Source: Granulosicoccus sp045106475
GTDB taxonomy: Bacteria > Pseudomonadota > Gammaproteobacteria > Granulosicoccales > Granulosicoccaceae
Assembly: GCA_045106475.1 (NCBI GenBank)
Contig: JBGCEO010000035.1
Coordinates: forward strand, 19,111-83,110
Reading direction: 5' to 3'
Length of the DNA: 64,000 bases
Below the pieces are notes generated by a model. It worked only from the letters and a program-made list of their open reading frames with translations, was not told the DNA's origin and ran no database searches. Made by a program: the position numbers and the translations under genes. The stretch's first letter is position 1. Each line of letters starts with the position of its first letter. This document shows, in pieces, positions 1 to 8,554 of the stretch.

Positions 1-834
1 GCAATAGCTTGCAACAAACTCTTCATCAGTAGGCAGACCAAGTGCATGTCGATCAATACCCTCAAGCCCTCGCCCCTTGAGATCGGCGGGCATTTGCCAC
101 TGCATGATCACAGCCGCCAGATCGGCGTAAGGGTGACCGGTGGTGGACAACTCCCAGTCCAGTAACGCCACGCAATGCGGACTGTCATTGGCAAAAATCA
201 TGTTGTCGATCCGGTAGTCGCCATGCACCAAAGTACGTTGACCATCATCTGCTGGAAGATGCTGTTGCAAATTGGCAATCAATTGATCCATGGCTGGGAT
301 CGAGCCAGTTTCTGTAGCATGGTATTGCTTGGACCATCTGCCTATTTGACGTTCAAAATAATTACCCATCGGACCATAGTCTGAAAGACCTACAGCGTCG
401 ATATCAACATCGTGCAACGCTGCAAGAATCCGATTCATATCATCCAGGACCAAGGAGCGATCAGCCTTGCTCACATCCTCTAGCGTCGGTAGATTGAAAT
501 TTCGACCCTGCATCATGTCCATGATGTAGAAATCAGACCCAATGATAGTCTGGTCCTGACATAGAAGATGCATCGGGGCCACCGGTACAGCGGTTTCTGC
601 CAAGGCTTGCTGGATTCGAAATTCACGGTCAACTGCATGAGCAGACTTCAGTAATACTCCAGCAGGCTTACGCCGCAAAACATAATTGCGTTCTGGTGTT
701 TTTAATTGAAAGGTGGGATTGGACTGACCAACCTGAAACTTCTCAGCTGTTAACGGCCCCGAAAATCCCGGTAGATGCTCCGTTAGATAGGCGCTTACCG
801 CGCTCAGATCCAATAGGTGGGTATCTGTGCTCAT
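1..834 (-). CDS. Phosphotransferase family protein (APH/ACAD10-like), 3' end beyond window
   Basis: The frame starts at ATG 834 and stays open to base 1, so 278 codons are present and the C-terminus is missing. The protein has the aminoglycoside-phosphotransferase/choline-kinase fold: a nucleotide-binding beta-hairpin with VLRRKP (residues 52-57), the catalytic loop HGDYRIDN (204-211) and the metal-binding DWE (226-228) followed by STTGHPYAD. The wording of these motifs resembles the kinase-like proteins related to human ACAD10/ACAD11 N-terminal domains, which often sit with acyl-CoA dehydrogenases; that neighbour would lie outside the window. It points the same way as pobA and lies 38 bases downstream of it, so it could be the last gene of the GntR-pobA transcript. 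Substrate unknown. Confidence 0.85.
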   Translation of the reverse strand, partial: MSTDTHLLDLSAVSAYLTEHLPGFSGPLTAEKFQVGQSNPTFQLKTPERNYVLRRKPAGVLLKSAHAVDREFRIQQALAETAVPVAPMHLLCQDQTIIGSDFYIMDMMQGRNFNLPTLEDVSKADRSLVLDDMNRILAALHDVDIDAVGLSDYGPMGNYFERQIGRWSKQYHATETGSIPAMDQLIANLQQHLPADDGQRTLVHGDYRIDNMIFANDSPHCVALLDWELSTTGHPYADLAAVIMQWQMPADLKGRGLEGIDRHALGLPTDEEFVASYC

Positions 835-872
835 GTCGCCTCAGACTGCCGATAGATGTCTACATACTAGCG

Positions 873-2045
873 CTAATAAGGCAAACCCACATAGTTTATT
901 GCAAGACTTGCCTGAGCCGCTTCATTGTCTTTCAAAAATTCAATCTCTGCCTGTTGTATTTTCAAATCGAATAGGCTCTGCCCTGGAAATTGATGCAACA
1001 TAGAAGTCATGTACCAACTGAAGCGTTCGACTTTCCAGACACGACTCAAGGCAGTCTGCGAATAGCTTTTCAGACCTTGATCATCCTGATCTTGATAGCG
1101 CAGCTTTAGCGCTTGATACAAGTAATGCACATCTGAGGCTGCGGTATTTAGTCCCTTCGCACCGGTGGGGGGCACGATATGAGCAGCATCGCCGCATAGA
1201 AACAGCGCACCCCATTGCATCGGCTCGCAAACAAATGATCGTAAGGGCGCAACAGACTTCTCTAACGACGGACCCGTTTCTATCACATCAGCAAAATCTG
1301 CAGGAATACGACGTTTTAGTTCATCCCAAAATCGATCATCACTCCAATTGTCCACATGATCAGTGATTTCACACTGTACATAGTAGCGGCTCAGATGCTC
1401 ATTTCTCATTGAGCAAAGCGCAAAACCTCGATCAGAATTGGCATAGATCAATTCTTCGTGCACTGGCTTTGTTTCTGACAAAATGCCTAACCAGCCAAAG
1501 GGGTAAACCTTTTCATACTCAGTACGCACATCTTCAGGTATGTGCTGACGACTGACTCCGTGGAATCCATCACAGCCAGCAATATAGTCGCAATCAATTC
1601 GCTGACTTACACCATTAACTTTGCACTCTATATGAGGCGAATCGCTTTGCAGGTTATGAAAGCTGACATCTTCTACATTAAACAGTGTTTTAGCACCCAC
1701 ACTCTCTCGAGCATCGTACAGATCTCGGGTAAGCTCAGTCTGACCATAAACCGTTACCGGTTTATCGGTATAAACACTGAACGGGATTTCAAAATGTGTA
1801 TCGTTGACTGAAAACACCGTGCCGTGATGCTGAAAGGATTCTGCATGCAAACGCTGTGCTGCACCTGCCTCTTGCATCAGACCCACCGTACCACTTTCAA
1901 GTACGCCTGCTCGGATACGCGTTAACACGTACTCGCGTGTTTTACGTTCCAACACAACCGCTTCAATGCCAGCCCTATGCAACAGCTGACCGAGCAACAA
2001 CCCCGATGGCCCACCACCGACAATAGCAACCTGAACTCTCATCAT
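873..2045 (-). CDS. pobA: 4-hydroxybenzoate 3-monooxygenase
   Basis: Flavoprotein hydroxylase of 390 aa, the usual length for PobA (about 394). It converts 4-hydroxybenzoate to protocatechuate with NAD(P)H and O2 in the cytoplasm. Visible motifs are the FAD dinucleotide fold GGGPSG (10-15), the CDGFHG motif (158-163) that binds FAD and NAD(P)H in this family, and the GDAAHIVPPTGAKGLN block (285-300) that contacts the flavin ribityl chain. The conserved LTRIRAGVLE stretch near residue 41 is typical of PobA. The ATG overlaps the TAA of the upstream GntR gene by one base (TAATG), so translation is probably coupled. Its product is the substrate of the divergently encoded LigAB, which supports the assignment. 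Confidence 0.93.
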   Translation of the reverse strand: MMRVQVAIVGGGPSGLLLGQLLHRAGIEAVVLERKTREYVLTRIRAGVLESGTVGLMQEAGAAQRLHAESFQHHGTVFSVNDTHFEIPFSVYTDKPVTVYGQTELTRDLYDARESVGAKTLFNVEDVSFHNLQSDSPHIECKVNGVSQRIDCDYIAGCDGFHGVSRQHIPEDVRTEYEKVYPFGWLGILSETKPVHEELIYANSDRGFALCSMRNEHLSRYYVQCEITDHVDNWSDDRFWDELKRRIPADFADVIETGPSLEKSVAPLRSFVCEPMQWGALFLCGDAAHIVPPTGAKGLNTAASDVHYLYQALKLRYQDQDDQGLKSYSQTALSRVWKVERFSWYMTSMLHQFPGQSLFDLKIQQAEIEFLKDNEAAQASLAINYVGLPY

Positions 2046-2776
2046 TATTCTGTTACCAACGCCAGTTGAGGTATGTCACAACTGTTTTCCGCCCTCTCAC
2101 GATACGCAACCTCAATATTTGTCTTGGCCAAATGTGCGTGTTCTCTTGCCAGCGCTTCGGCGCGCGCACCCTCACCTCTTTCGATGGCCTGTACCAGGGC
2201 ATGATGCTGCTGCTGCCCCACGATCAGAGAGGTTTTAAAACGCGCCTGATCTTCGGCATTAGATGAAAACGCACTAGGCGCGGCAAATGGAAGCCGGCTG
2301 GCTCGTTCTACTTCAGACCTGATTAACTCGTTGCCAGCTAAACGCACTAATTTGTCATGAAACAGGTCATTCAATTTGGCATAGCCGTCTATCACATCGT
2401 TGTGGATTACAGCGTCAATGTCAGCAACAACAGATTTGATATCGACCAACATCTGTTCATCGGCACCCCGCTCAGCTGCGAGTCGAGCGGCGGTACCTTC
2501 TATGACACCGCGCAGCTCAATAGCCACGAGTGCATCAGCCATGGAAAACGATCGGACGATGTATCCAGCGCCTGAGCGCTCAAGCAAACCCTCCTGCTCT
2601 AGTCTCTGCAATGCAGCGCGCAACGGTGTACGTGACACCCCAAAGGTCTTTGAAAGTGGCACTTCTCGCAGTTTTGTTGCCGCAGGCCAATGCCCAGCCA
2701 CAATTCGACTGCGCAACTCGCGCAGGCCGCGCTCAGTTTGCGAATAGCTGGGTTGTGTGACTTCACCTGAACTCAT
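2045..2776 (-). CDS. GntR-family regulator (FadR/FCD type) of the pobA-lig locus
   Basis: Protein of 243 aa with an N-terminal winged helix (about residues 10-75; the recognition segment contains FGVSRTPLRAALQRLEQEGLL) and an all-helical FCD ligand-binding domain (about 85-225) containing metal-ligand-type residues in DLFHDKLVRLAGN. FCD regulators commonly sense carboxylic or aromatic acids. It is cotranscribed with pobA and divergent from ligA. Two copies of the palindrome ATGTATACAT lie in the shared promoter region, one overlapping its own start codon, which predicts autoregulation and control of both arms. The ligand (4-hydroxybenzoate or protocatechuate) is inferred from context only. 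Confidence 0.88.
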   Translation of the reverse strand: MSSGEVTQPSYSQTERGLRELRSRIVAGHWPAATKLREVPLSKTFGVSRTPLRAALQRLEQEGLLERSGAGYIVRSFSMADALVAIELRGVIEGTAARLAAERGADEQMLVDIKSVVADIDAVIHNDVIDGYAKLNDLFHDKLVRLAGNELIRSEVERASRLPFAAPSAFSSNAEDQARFKTSLIVGQQQHHALVQAIERGEGARAEALAREHAHLAKTNIEVAYRERAENSCDIPQLALVTE

Positions 2777-2784
2777 GTATACAT
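2775..2784. promoter_or_regulatory. Candidate GntR operator, copy 1
   Basis: Perfect 10-base palindrome ATGTATACAT overlapping the ATG (2774-2776) of the GntR gene. It contains the TGT-N2-ACA core found in many FCD-type GntR operators. Placement over the start codon fits autorepression. An identical copy lies 62 bases away. Confidence 0.65.
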
Positions 2785-2836
2785 ATTAACCATATATTTG
2801 ATATTTTTCTGTATATATCCACTTTTTTCGCATATT

Positions 2837-2846
2837 ATGTATACAT
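2837..2846. promoter_or_regulatory. Candidate GntR operator, copy 2
   Basis: Second perfect copy of ATGTATACAT, 34 bases before the ligA start codon. The centre-to-centre distance to copy 1 is 62 bases, close to six helical turns, so dimers bound at both sites would be on the same face of the DNA. A partial match (TGTATAT) lies between them near 2811. Confidence 0.65.
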
Positions 2847-2879
2847 TTTAAACGTGCAGAAAAATCACAGGAGGCTCCG

Positions 2880-3275
2880 GTGAAACAAAAACCAGACTAT
2901 GAAGATATTCCCGGCACCTATGTGTTCAACACAGAACGCTGCAAGATGGGCTTCCAGTTGAACAAATTCTGCAAGTCGCTGGATGAGGCCAGCAATCGCG
3001 ATTCTTTTCGCGCCGATCCAGAAAAGTATCTCGATCAATACCCGATGAGTAAGGAACAGCGTGAGGCTATTGATAAACGCGACTGGCTGGGCATGCTGCA
3101 TCTTGGCGGCAATATCTACTACACCTTCAAACTCGCAGTCTTTGACGGACTGACCATGCAACATGTGGGTGGCCTGATGAGTCACATTACGGTCGATGAA
3201 TTTCGCGCCATGATGCTCGACGGCGGACGCAAACTCGAAGGGAATAGAAGCAAGGCAGACAATGGCAACGCGTAA
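2880..3275 (+). CDS. ligA: Protocatechuate 4,5-dioxygenase alpha subunit
   Basis: Small subunit of 131 aa of the class III extradiol dioxygenase. The alpha chain covers the active site of LigB, which opens the protocatechuate ring between C4 and C5. The sequence shows the LigA family pattern: IPGTYVFN near the start, RCKMGFQLNKFCKSL, and a C-terminal GGLMSHITVDEFRAMML. It starts with GTG at 2880; the choice is fixed by a strong AGGAGG at 2869-2874, five bases upstream. ligB follows after 113 bases in the same direction, so the two form an operon, divergent from the GntR-pobA pair. Confidence 0.92.
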   Translation: MKQKPDYEDIPGTYVFNTERCKMGFQLNKFCKSLDEASNRDSFRADPEKYLDQYPMSKEQREAIDKRDWLGMLHLGGNIYYTFKLAVFDGLTMQHVGGLMSHITVDEFRAMMLDGGRKLEGNRSKADNGNA

Positions 3276-3388
3276 ACGCAAAGCCTTGCAATACAACATG
3301 AAAGTCAAATTCAAGATCTGTACAGCAGCAAAAGACTGTTAGTGCTTCAGATTATTTCCAAATTCAACTGATAGGTGATGCACTAACG

Positions 3389-4228
3389 ATGGCAAAAATT
3401 GTAGCAGGCGTAGGTTGTTCTCATATCCCCTCTATCGGCGCAGCCTCAGATAAGGGAATGCAGCAGGATCCATACTACAAACCCTTGTTTGATGGCTACC
3501 GACCAGCTCGAGAATGGATAAAGAAAGTAGCACCTGATGTCGTTATTCTCGTCTATAACGATCATGCATCGGCGTTTTCAGTGGAGCTTATAAACACATT
3601 TGTGCTGGGCGTGGGCGATGAATTCGAACCACATGATGAAGGTTACGGGCCACGCCCGGTTCCAACCGTTCAAGGGCACGGTGCGCTTGCGTCGCATATT
3701 CTGGAAAGTCTGATACTGGACGAATTCGATATGGCTCTCGCAAACGAGATGACTGTAGATCATGGACTCACGGTGCCTTTGACCGTTATGTATGACCAAC
3801 CTGATGCCTGGCCATGCAAGGTCATTCCACTATGCGTCAATGTGATCAAATACCCCCAACCCACTGGTAACCGCTGCTTCAATTTAGGGAGGGCTCTGCG
3901 TCGCGCGGTTGAGTCTTACCCGGAAGACCTCAAGGTTGCCGTGTTTGGTACCGGTGGAATGAGCCATCAGCTGCAAGGGGAACGTGCCGGTCTCATCAAT
4001 GAAGAATTTGATCAGGATTTTCTAAACAAGCTTCTCGACGATCCAGAATCTTTGCTTAAGCTCAACCATACCGACTACATGCGAGATGCCGGTTCAGAAG
4101 GTATTGAGTTAATCATGTGGCTGATGATGCGAGGCGCGATGGATTCCCCCAGTGAGGCCTACCGCTTTTATCATGTGCCCATGTCCAACACTGCCGCCGG
4201 CTTGGTTTGCTACGAAGAGCAGGCTTAG
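3389..4228 (+). CDS. ligB: Protocatechuate 4,5-dioxygenase beta (catalytic) subunit
   Basis: Catalytic subunit of 279 aa. Candidate Fe(II) ligands match the SYK-6 enzyme in order: H12 (GVGCSHIP), H59 (YNDH) and E240 (SEGIEL); H193 in GTGGMSHQ corresponds to the catalytic base. The product would be 4-carboxy-2-hydroxymuconate semialdehyde. The downstream enzymes of this branch (LigC dehydrogenase, LigI hydrolase, LigJ hydratase, LigK aldolase) are not in the window, so the pathway must be completed elsewhere. An inverted repeat follows the gene at 4301-4330. Confidence 0.93.
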   Translation: MAKIVAGVGCSHIPSIGAASDKGMQQDPYYKPLFDGYRPAREWIKKVAPDVVILVYNDHASAFSVELINTFVLGVGDEFEPHDEGYGPRPVPTVQGHGALASHILESLILDEFDMALANEMTVDHGLTVPLTVMYDQPDAWPCKVIPLCVNVIKYPQPTGNRCFNLGRALRRAVESYPEDLKVAVFGTGGMSHQLQGERAGLINEEFDQDFLNKLLDDPESLLKLNHTDYMRDAGSEGIELIMWLMMRGAMDSPSEAYRFYHVPMSNTAAGLVCYEEQA

Positions 4229-4300
4229 CCCACGAACGCTCTAAAAACCCGTTGGAGGAAAAAACAGAGCTGTGTACAACGGTATAGTTATAATTTGAAT

Positions 4301-4330
4301 CAGCCAGGCCGGATTGTCGATGCCTGGCTG
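4301..4330. terminator. Hairpin after ligB
   Basis: Perfect 9-base inverted repeat CAGCCAGGC (4301-4309) and GCCTGGCTG (4322-4330) with a 12-base loop, between ligB and the next gene. There is no following T run, so factor-independent termination is uncertain. It lies only 36 bases before the LysR start codon and could instead act in that leader. Confidence 0.4.
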
Positions 4331-4365
4331 GTACTCTAGTAACTTGACGTTTCTGTTGCAGAGCC

Positions 4366-5271
4366 ATGCCGTTTACGCTTAAACAAATTCGATACTTCGT
4401 CGCTGTGGCTGAAAACGGCACGGTTGCGGGTGCATCAAAAGAACTATCAATATCGCAAAGCACAGTAACAGAAGCGATCAAGGCGCTGGAAGAACAACTT
4501 GACGTACTCTTGTTTAAACGTCGACGCCGTGGCCTGGAAGCAACGCATCAAGGACATGTATTTCTAAGACATGCCCGCACTATTCTGGCTGAAACCGCAA
4601 ACGCTGAAGCTAGTATTGCCTCCTCCAAACCGGAAATTCCAGGTAATTTGAATCTGGGGGTCACATCTCTGACAGCAGGCTATGTGCTGCCCGATATCTT
4701 GTCACGTTTCCGTCGAGCCTGGCCCGGCATTCAGGTTAATGCAGTGGAAGACTCGGGAGAATATCTAGAGCACCTGCTGGTTGGGGGTGAGCTGGATGTG
4801 GCAATGATGGTTGTCACCCATCTGAATAATCCCCAAGCTCTGCATACGGAAATTCTCGCTGTATCACCCTATCGTCTGTGGCTGCCATCCGCGCATGCTC
4901 TATGCAAAGCAGAAAGTATTTCGTTGGCAGACCTTGCCAGTGAGCCGCAAATAATTCTCGACATCGACGAAATGCAACTTCCCGGTCAGCGCCTGTTAAC
5001 AGCTTTTGGCAATCGACCGCGAGTGGCATTTCGAACCCGCTCGGTTGAGGCAGTTCGTTCTCTGGTAGCTAGTGGCGAAGGGATAGCACTGTTACCAGAT
5101 CTGGTGTACCGCCCCTGGTCACTGGATGGGGATCGTATCGAAAGCCGCGATGTTTCAGCAGATCTGCCACTGGTCCAGTTCGGCCTGGCCTGGCGGCGTG
5201 GTATGACCCGTTCGAACGCAACAAGGGCGTTTCTCGAGGTAGCTCAGAGTCAACCAACCTCAAGACACTAG
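4366..5271 (+). CDS. LysR-family transcriptional regulator
   Basis: Protein of 301 aa with an N-terminal LysR helix-turn-helix (residues about 3-62; ELSISQSTVTEAIKALEEQL) and a periplasmic-binding-protein-like effector domain from about residue 90. It lies just upstream of, and codirectional with, the ydcS-like operon and is the obvious candidate regulator for it. It could also serve ligAB, which ends 137 bases before it. Enterobacterial ydcSTUV loci use a MocR-type regulator (YdcR) instead, so a LysR here is a replacement if the link is real. Effector unknown. Confidence 0.85.
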   Translation: MPFTLKQIRYFVAVAENGTVAGASKELSISQSTVTEAIKALEEQLDVLLFKRRRRGLEATHQGHVFLRHARTILAETANAEASIASSKPEIPGNLNLGVTSLTAGYVLPDILSRFRRAWPGIQVNAVEDSGEYLEHLLVGGELDVAMMVVTHLNNPQALHTEILAVSPYRLWLPSAHALCKAESISLADLASEPQIILDIDEMQLPGQRLLTAFGNRPRVAFRTRSVEAVRSLVASGEGIALLPDLVYRPWSLDGDRIESRDVSADLPLVQFGLAWRRGMTRSNATRAFLEVAQSQPTSRH

Positions 5272-5380
5272 TATCGGTTTTTCCGAATTCACGTTTCTGT
5301 ATTTTGTATTTGCGATTTAAGTGGTGCACACTATATGCTGTGGCGGGTATGCCAATTCACAGTCAAAGAGGGAATCGCTC

Positions 5381-6538
5381 ATGCAGAACGTGCTTAGGAC
5401 TACCGCTACCGGATTTGCGCTAGCGCTGGTTGCCCAGACAGTAAGCGCTCAAGTCGAATCAATTGGAGAGGCAGAAGGACAGCTCAATATCGTCGCCTGG
5501 CCCGGCTATATAGAGCGAGGTGAAACAGTTGAGTCATTCGATTGGGTTACTGGCTTCGAAAAAGCAAGCGGTTGTGCGGTGCAGGTAAAGACGGCGAACA
5601 CATCAGATGAGATGGTAGCTCTGATGAACGAAGGTGGATTTGACCTGGTCACTGCCTCGGGTGATGCATCGCTGCGGATGATCGCTGGCAAACGCGTTCA
5701 ACCGATCAACATTGACCTTATTCCAAGTTGGGGCGATATCGATGGGCGGCTAAAGCAAGCACCTTGGCACTATGTTAATGATACCCAATACGGCGTTCCC
5801 TACATGTGGGGACCCAATGTACTCATGTATAGCACTGAGGTTTTTGGTGACGAACCCCCTACGTCCTGGTCTGTGGTCTTTGAAGAAACCACGCTACCGG
5901 ATGGCAAACCTAACAAAGGCAGAGTGCAAGCCTATGATGGTCCTATACACGTAGCCGATGCTGCACTGTATCTAATGACACATAAACCAGAGCTTGGCAT
6001 CGAATCACCCTACGAACTCAATCAGGAACAATACGACGCGTCTCTTGATCTACTGCGCGTTCAACGAAAACTCGTCAGTCGCTACTGGCACGATGCCTTT
6101 ATCCAGATAGACGATTTCAAAAACGAAGGTATGGCGGCATCCGGCTCATGGCCGTTCCAGGTAAATCTGCTACAAGGTGATGAAGAACCCGTGGCCAGCG
6201 TCATCCCGGATGAAGGTGCGACTGGCTGGGCAGATACAACCATGATGCACGTAGATGCTGAAAACCCAAACTGTGCATACATGTGGATGGAACATACGCT
6301 TAGTTCCAATCTCATGAGTGATCTAAGCGTATGGTTCGGCGCAAACCCAGCAGTGCTCGCTGCTTGTACTGACGGTCGAGGTATGCAAACCGCTGAAGGC
6401 TGTACACGTAACGGTCTTGACGATTTTGAAAAAATTCGATTCTGGCAAACACCTGTTTCTCGCTGTGAAACACAAGAGGAATGTGTGCCCCACTACCGGT
6501 GGGTTTCTGATTATATTGGCGTGATCGGTGGTCGATAA
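5381..6538 (+). CDS. ydcS: Polyamine-type ABC transporter substrate-binding protein (YdcS-like)
   Basis: Periplasmic binding protein of 385 aa. I chose ATG 5381 over an upstream in-frame start at 5321 because it gives a clean signal peptide (cleavage after TVSAQ) and has AGAGGGA about eight bases before it. The wording is very close to E. coli YdcS as I remember it: NIVAWPGYIERGET, VKTANTSDEMVALMNEGGFDL and SGDASLR followed by GKRVQPIN. The family (PotD/spermidine-putrescine type) delivers polyamines to the membrane complex. The next four genes are the ATPase, two permeases and gamma-aminobutyraldehyde dehydrogenase, in the same order as E. coli ydcSTUVW, so putrescine or a related diamine is the likely ligand. 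Confidence 0.88.
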   Translation: MQNVLRTTATGFALALVAQTVSAQVESIGEAEGQLNIVAWPGYIERGETVESFDWVTGFEKASGCAVQVKTANTSDEMVALMNEGGFDLVTASGDASLRMIAGKRVQPINIDLIPSWGDIDGRLKQAPWHYVNDTQYGVPYMWGPNVLMYSTEVFGDEPPTSWSVVFEETTLPDGKPNKGRVQAYDGPIHVADAALYLMTHKPELGIESPYELNQEQYDASLDLLRVQRKLVSRYWHDAFIQIDDFKNEGMAASGSWPFQVNLLQGDEEPVASVIPDEGATGWADTTMMHVDAENPNCAYMWMEHTLSSNLMSDLSVWFGANPAVLAACTDGRGMQTAEGCTRNGLDDFEKIRFWQTPVSRCETQEECVPHYRWVSDYIGVIGGR

Positions 6539-6618
6539 GCCACGTCAACTACCACCAACCAGCCATATAGGGCCTATATAAGCGGCGTTACGCTTGTAGC
6601 GCTGCTTGTACTCAAGAC

Positions 6619-7629
6619 ATGACAACAGCCGTCGGGTTTAATTCGGTCTCACGCTTCTTCGGTAGTGTGCGTGCAGTCGACGATGTCACATTGAGTATTG
6701 CCGAAGGTGAGTTCTTTGCCATGCTCGGCCCTTCGGGATCTGGAAAGACTACGTGTTTACGACTCGTAGCTGGTTTCGAACAACCTTCCCGGGGCGAGGT
6801 GCTGTTATTTGATAAGCCGGTCAACAGTGTTGCACCCTATCATCGACCGGTTAATACAGTATTCCAGGACTACGCGCTGTTTCCGCACATGAATGTGCGG
6901 GACAACGTCGCCTTTGGACTAAGAATTTCGGGCATGGGCAAACAACAACGCCACAAACAAGCCGATGAAACTCTTGAGCTGGTTGCGTTAACAGGCATGT
7001 CTACACGCAAGCCAACCGAACTATCCGGTGGTCAGCGACAGCGAGTTGCACTGGCACGTGCGCTGGTCAACAAACCCAGGGTGCTCTTGCTCGACGAGCC
7101 TCTGGGTGCGCTCGACCTCAAGCTTCGAGAGCAGATGCAAAGCGAATTAAAAACTCTACAGCAGCATTTGGGCATTACCTTTGTATTCGTCACACACGAT
7201 CAAACCGAGGCGCTGTCGATGGCCGATCGCGTTGCCGTGTTTAGTGAGGGCAAGCTGCAACAGATAGACAAACCACAAGACTTGTACGATCACCCTCGCA
7301 CAGCATTTGTCGCAAGCTTTGTTGGATCTTCCAACCTGCTTCCAGTAAGCCTGGTAAACCGTCTAACAGGAAAATCCTGCGAGGCAAGCTTACGCCCAGA
7401 AAGCATCAGACTTCAGAATTCAGGCTTAGCTGCCACCGTGACAGGCCATGCTTTTCTGGGTGCAAGTAAACGACTTGATGTCCAGATGGATGACGTTAGC
7501 CTCTCTGTGCTTTTACCCAAGCATGCAGAACTACCCGAGATGGGAAGTTCTGTCTATCTGGGTTGGGACGACAACGCACTGCATCTTCTAGAACCCAGCG
7601 ACATACCACCGGGCAGTCATGAGCACTAA
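6619..7629 (+). CDS. ydcT: Polyamine-type ABC transporter ATPase
   Basis: ATP-binding subunit of 336 aa. It has Walker A GPSGSGKTT (37-45), the Q-loop region NTVFQDYALFPHMNV, the ABC signature LSGGQRQRVALARAL, Walker B VLLLDEPLGALD and the H-loop VTHD, followed by a TOBE domain in the last 80 residues, as in PotA/YdcT. Its last codons overlap the next gene by 11 bases (the ATG at 7619 lies inside its end), which indicates a tightly coupled operon. It works on the cytoplasmic face with the two permeases encoded next. Confidence 0.9.
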   Translation: MTTAVGFNSVSRFFGSVRAVDDVTLSIAEGEFFAMLGPSGSGKTTCLRLVAGFEQPSRGEVLLFDKPVNSVAPYHRPVNTVFQDYALFPHMNVRDNVAFGLRISGMGKQQRHKQADETLELVALTGMSTRKPTELSGGQRQRVALARALVNKPRVLLLDEPLGALDLKLREQMQSELKTLQQHLGITFVFVTHDQTEALSMADRVAVFSEGKLQQIDKPQDLYDHPRTAFVASFVGSSNLLPVSLVNRLTGKSCEASLRPESIRLQNSGLAATVTGHAFLGASKRLDVQMDDVSLSVLLPKHAELPEMGSSVYLGWDDNALHLLEPSDIPPGSHEH

Positions 7630-8554
7630 GGTGGCCGTGTCAACGTCATCCAGAAGCACTACATCAGACCTTTTATGGCGCAAGCCTCGATTATTGCTGC
7701 TGTTATTGCTGCTTCCACCTTTGCTTTGGCTGGGCATCATTTACCTCGGTTCTCTTTTCGCATTACTGGCGCAAAGCTTCTTTTCCATCGACGAGTTCTC
7801 TGGGCTTATCAACTATGAGTTAACGCTTAAAACATACGGTGAACTGCTGCGCCCGTCTAATATGGATATCCTGCTGCGCACAGTAGCCATGGCAACGACT
7901 GTCACAATTGCAGCTGCCATCGTAGCCTTTCCGATCGCCTATTTTGCAGCGCGCTATGCTCATGGTCGTTGGAAAGCTGTATTTTATCTCGGCATCATGC
8001 TGCCTTTGTGGTCCAGTTATCTGGTCAAGGTTTATTCTTGGAAACTGATCCTGGCCAAAGAAGGAATTCTGAACTGGCTGTTCGAAACGTTCCATCTCTC
8101 GTGGCTACTTCAGGCCTACCTTTCGATTCCAGTACTCGGAGGCAATTCGCTCTCAGTAAGTTGGACCGGGACCTTTCTTGTGTTCCTGTATGTCTGGCTG
8201 CCTTTCATGATATTGCCTATCCAGGCGTCATTGGAGAGAGTGCCTCGCTCAATGCTGGAGGCATCCGGCGACCTGGGTGCAAGGCCTGCGCAAACCCTGC
8301 GCCATGTCATATTGCCATTGGCTCTGCCTGGCATCATCGCAGGCTCCATCTTTACCTTTTCACTAACGATGGGGGATTACATCATCCCGCAAATTGTGGG
8401 TACCTCAGCTCGCATGATCGGTCAGGCGGTCTACCAGTTTCAGGGTACCGCAGGCAACATTCCCCTCGCTGCAGCGTTTGCCGTGGTTCCTATTGTGATC
8501 ATGGGTATCTACCTCAGCATAGCCAGACGATTGGGAGCCTTTGATGCACTCTAA
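7619..8554 (+). CDS. ydcU: Polyamine-type ABC transporter permease 1
   Basis: Inner-membrane permease of 311 aa with about six transmembrane segments; the first is the leucine-rich stretch near residues 24-50. The cytoplasmic EAA loop that docks on the ATPase is visible as MLEASGDLGARPAQTLRHVILPLALPGI. This is the PotB/YdcU family. It overlaps the ATPase gene at its start and the second permease gene at its end. Confidence 0.88.
   Translation: MSTKVAVSTSSRSTTSDLLWRKPRLLLLLLLLPPLLWLGIIYLGSLFALLAQSFFSIDEFSGLINYELTLKTYGELLRPSNMDILLRTVAMATTVTIAAAIVAFPIAYFAARYAHGRWKAVFYLGIMLPLWSSYLVKVYSWKLILAKEGILNWLFETFHLSWLLQAYLSIPVLGGNSLSVSWTGTFLVFLYVWLPFMILPIQASLERVPRSMLEASGDLGARPAQTLRHVILPLALPGIIAGSIFTFSLTMGDYIIPQIVGTSARMIGQAVYQFQGTAGNIPLAAAFAVVPIVIMGIYLSIARRLGAFDAL

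Noticed and set aside
2865..3314. 149-codon minus-strand frame opposite ligA
   Set aside because: Shadow of the well supported ligA gene.
3276..3388. Possible 14-codon peptide or frameshifted extension of ligA between ligA and ligB
   Set aside because: LigA already has its usual length and end; the short frame has no ribosome site.
7969..8544. 191-codon plus-strand frame inside the ydcU-like permease gene
   Set aside because: Alternative frame of a clear permease; composition is unlike a membrane or soluble family protein.
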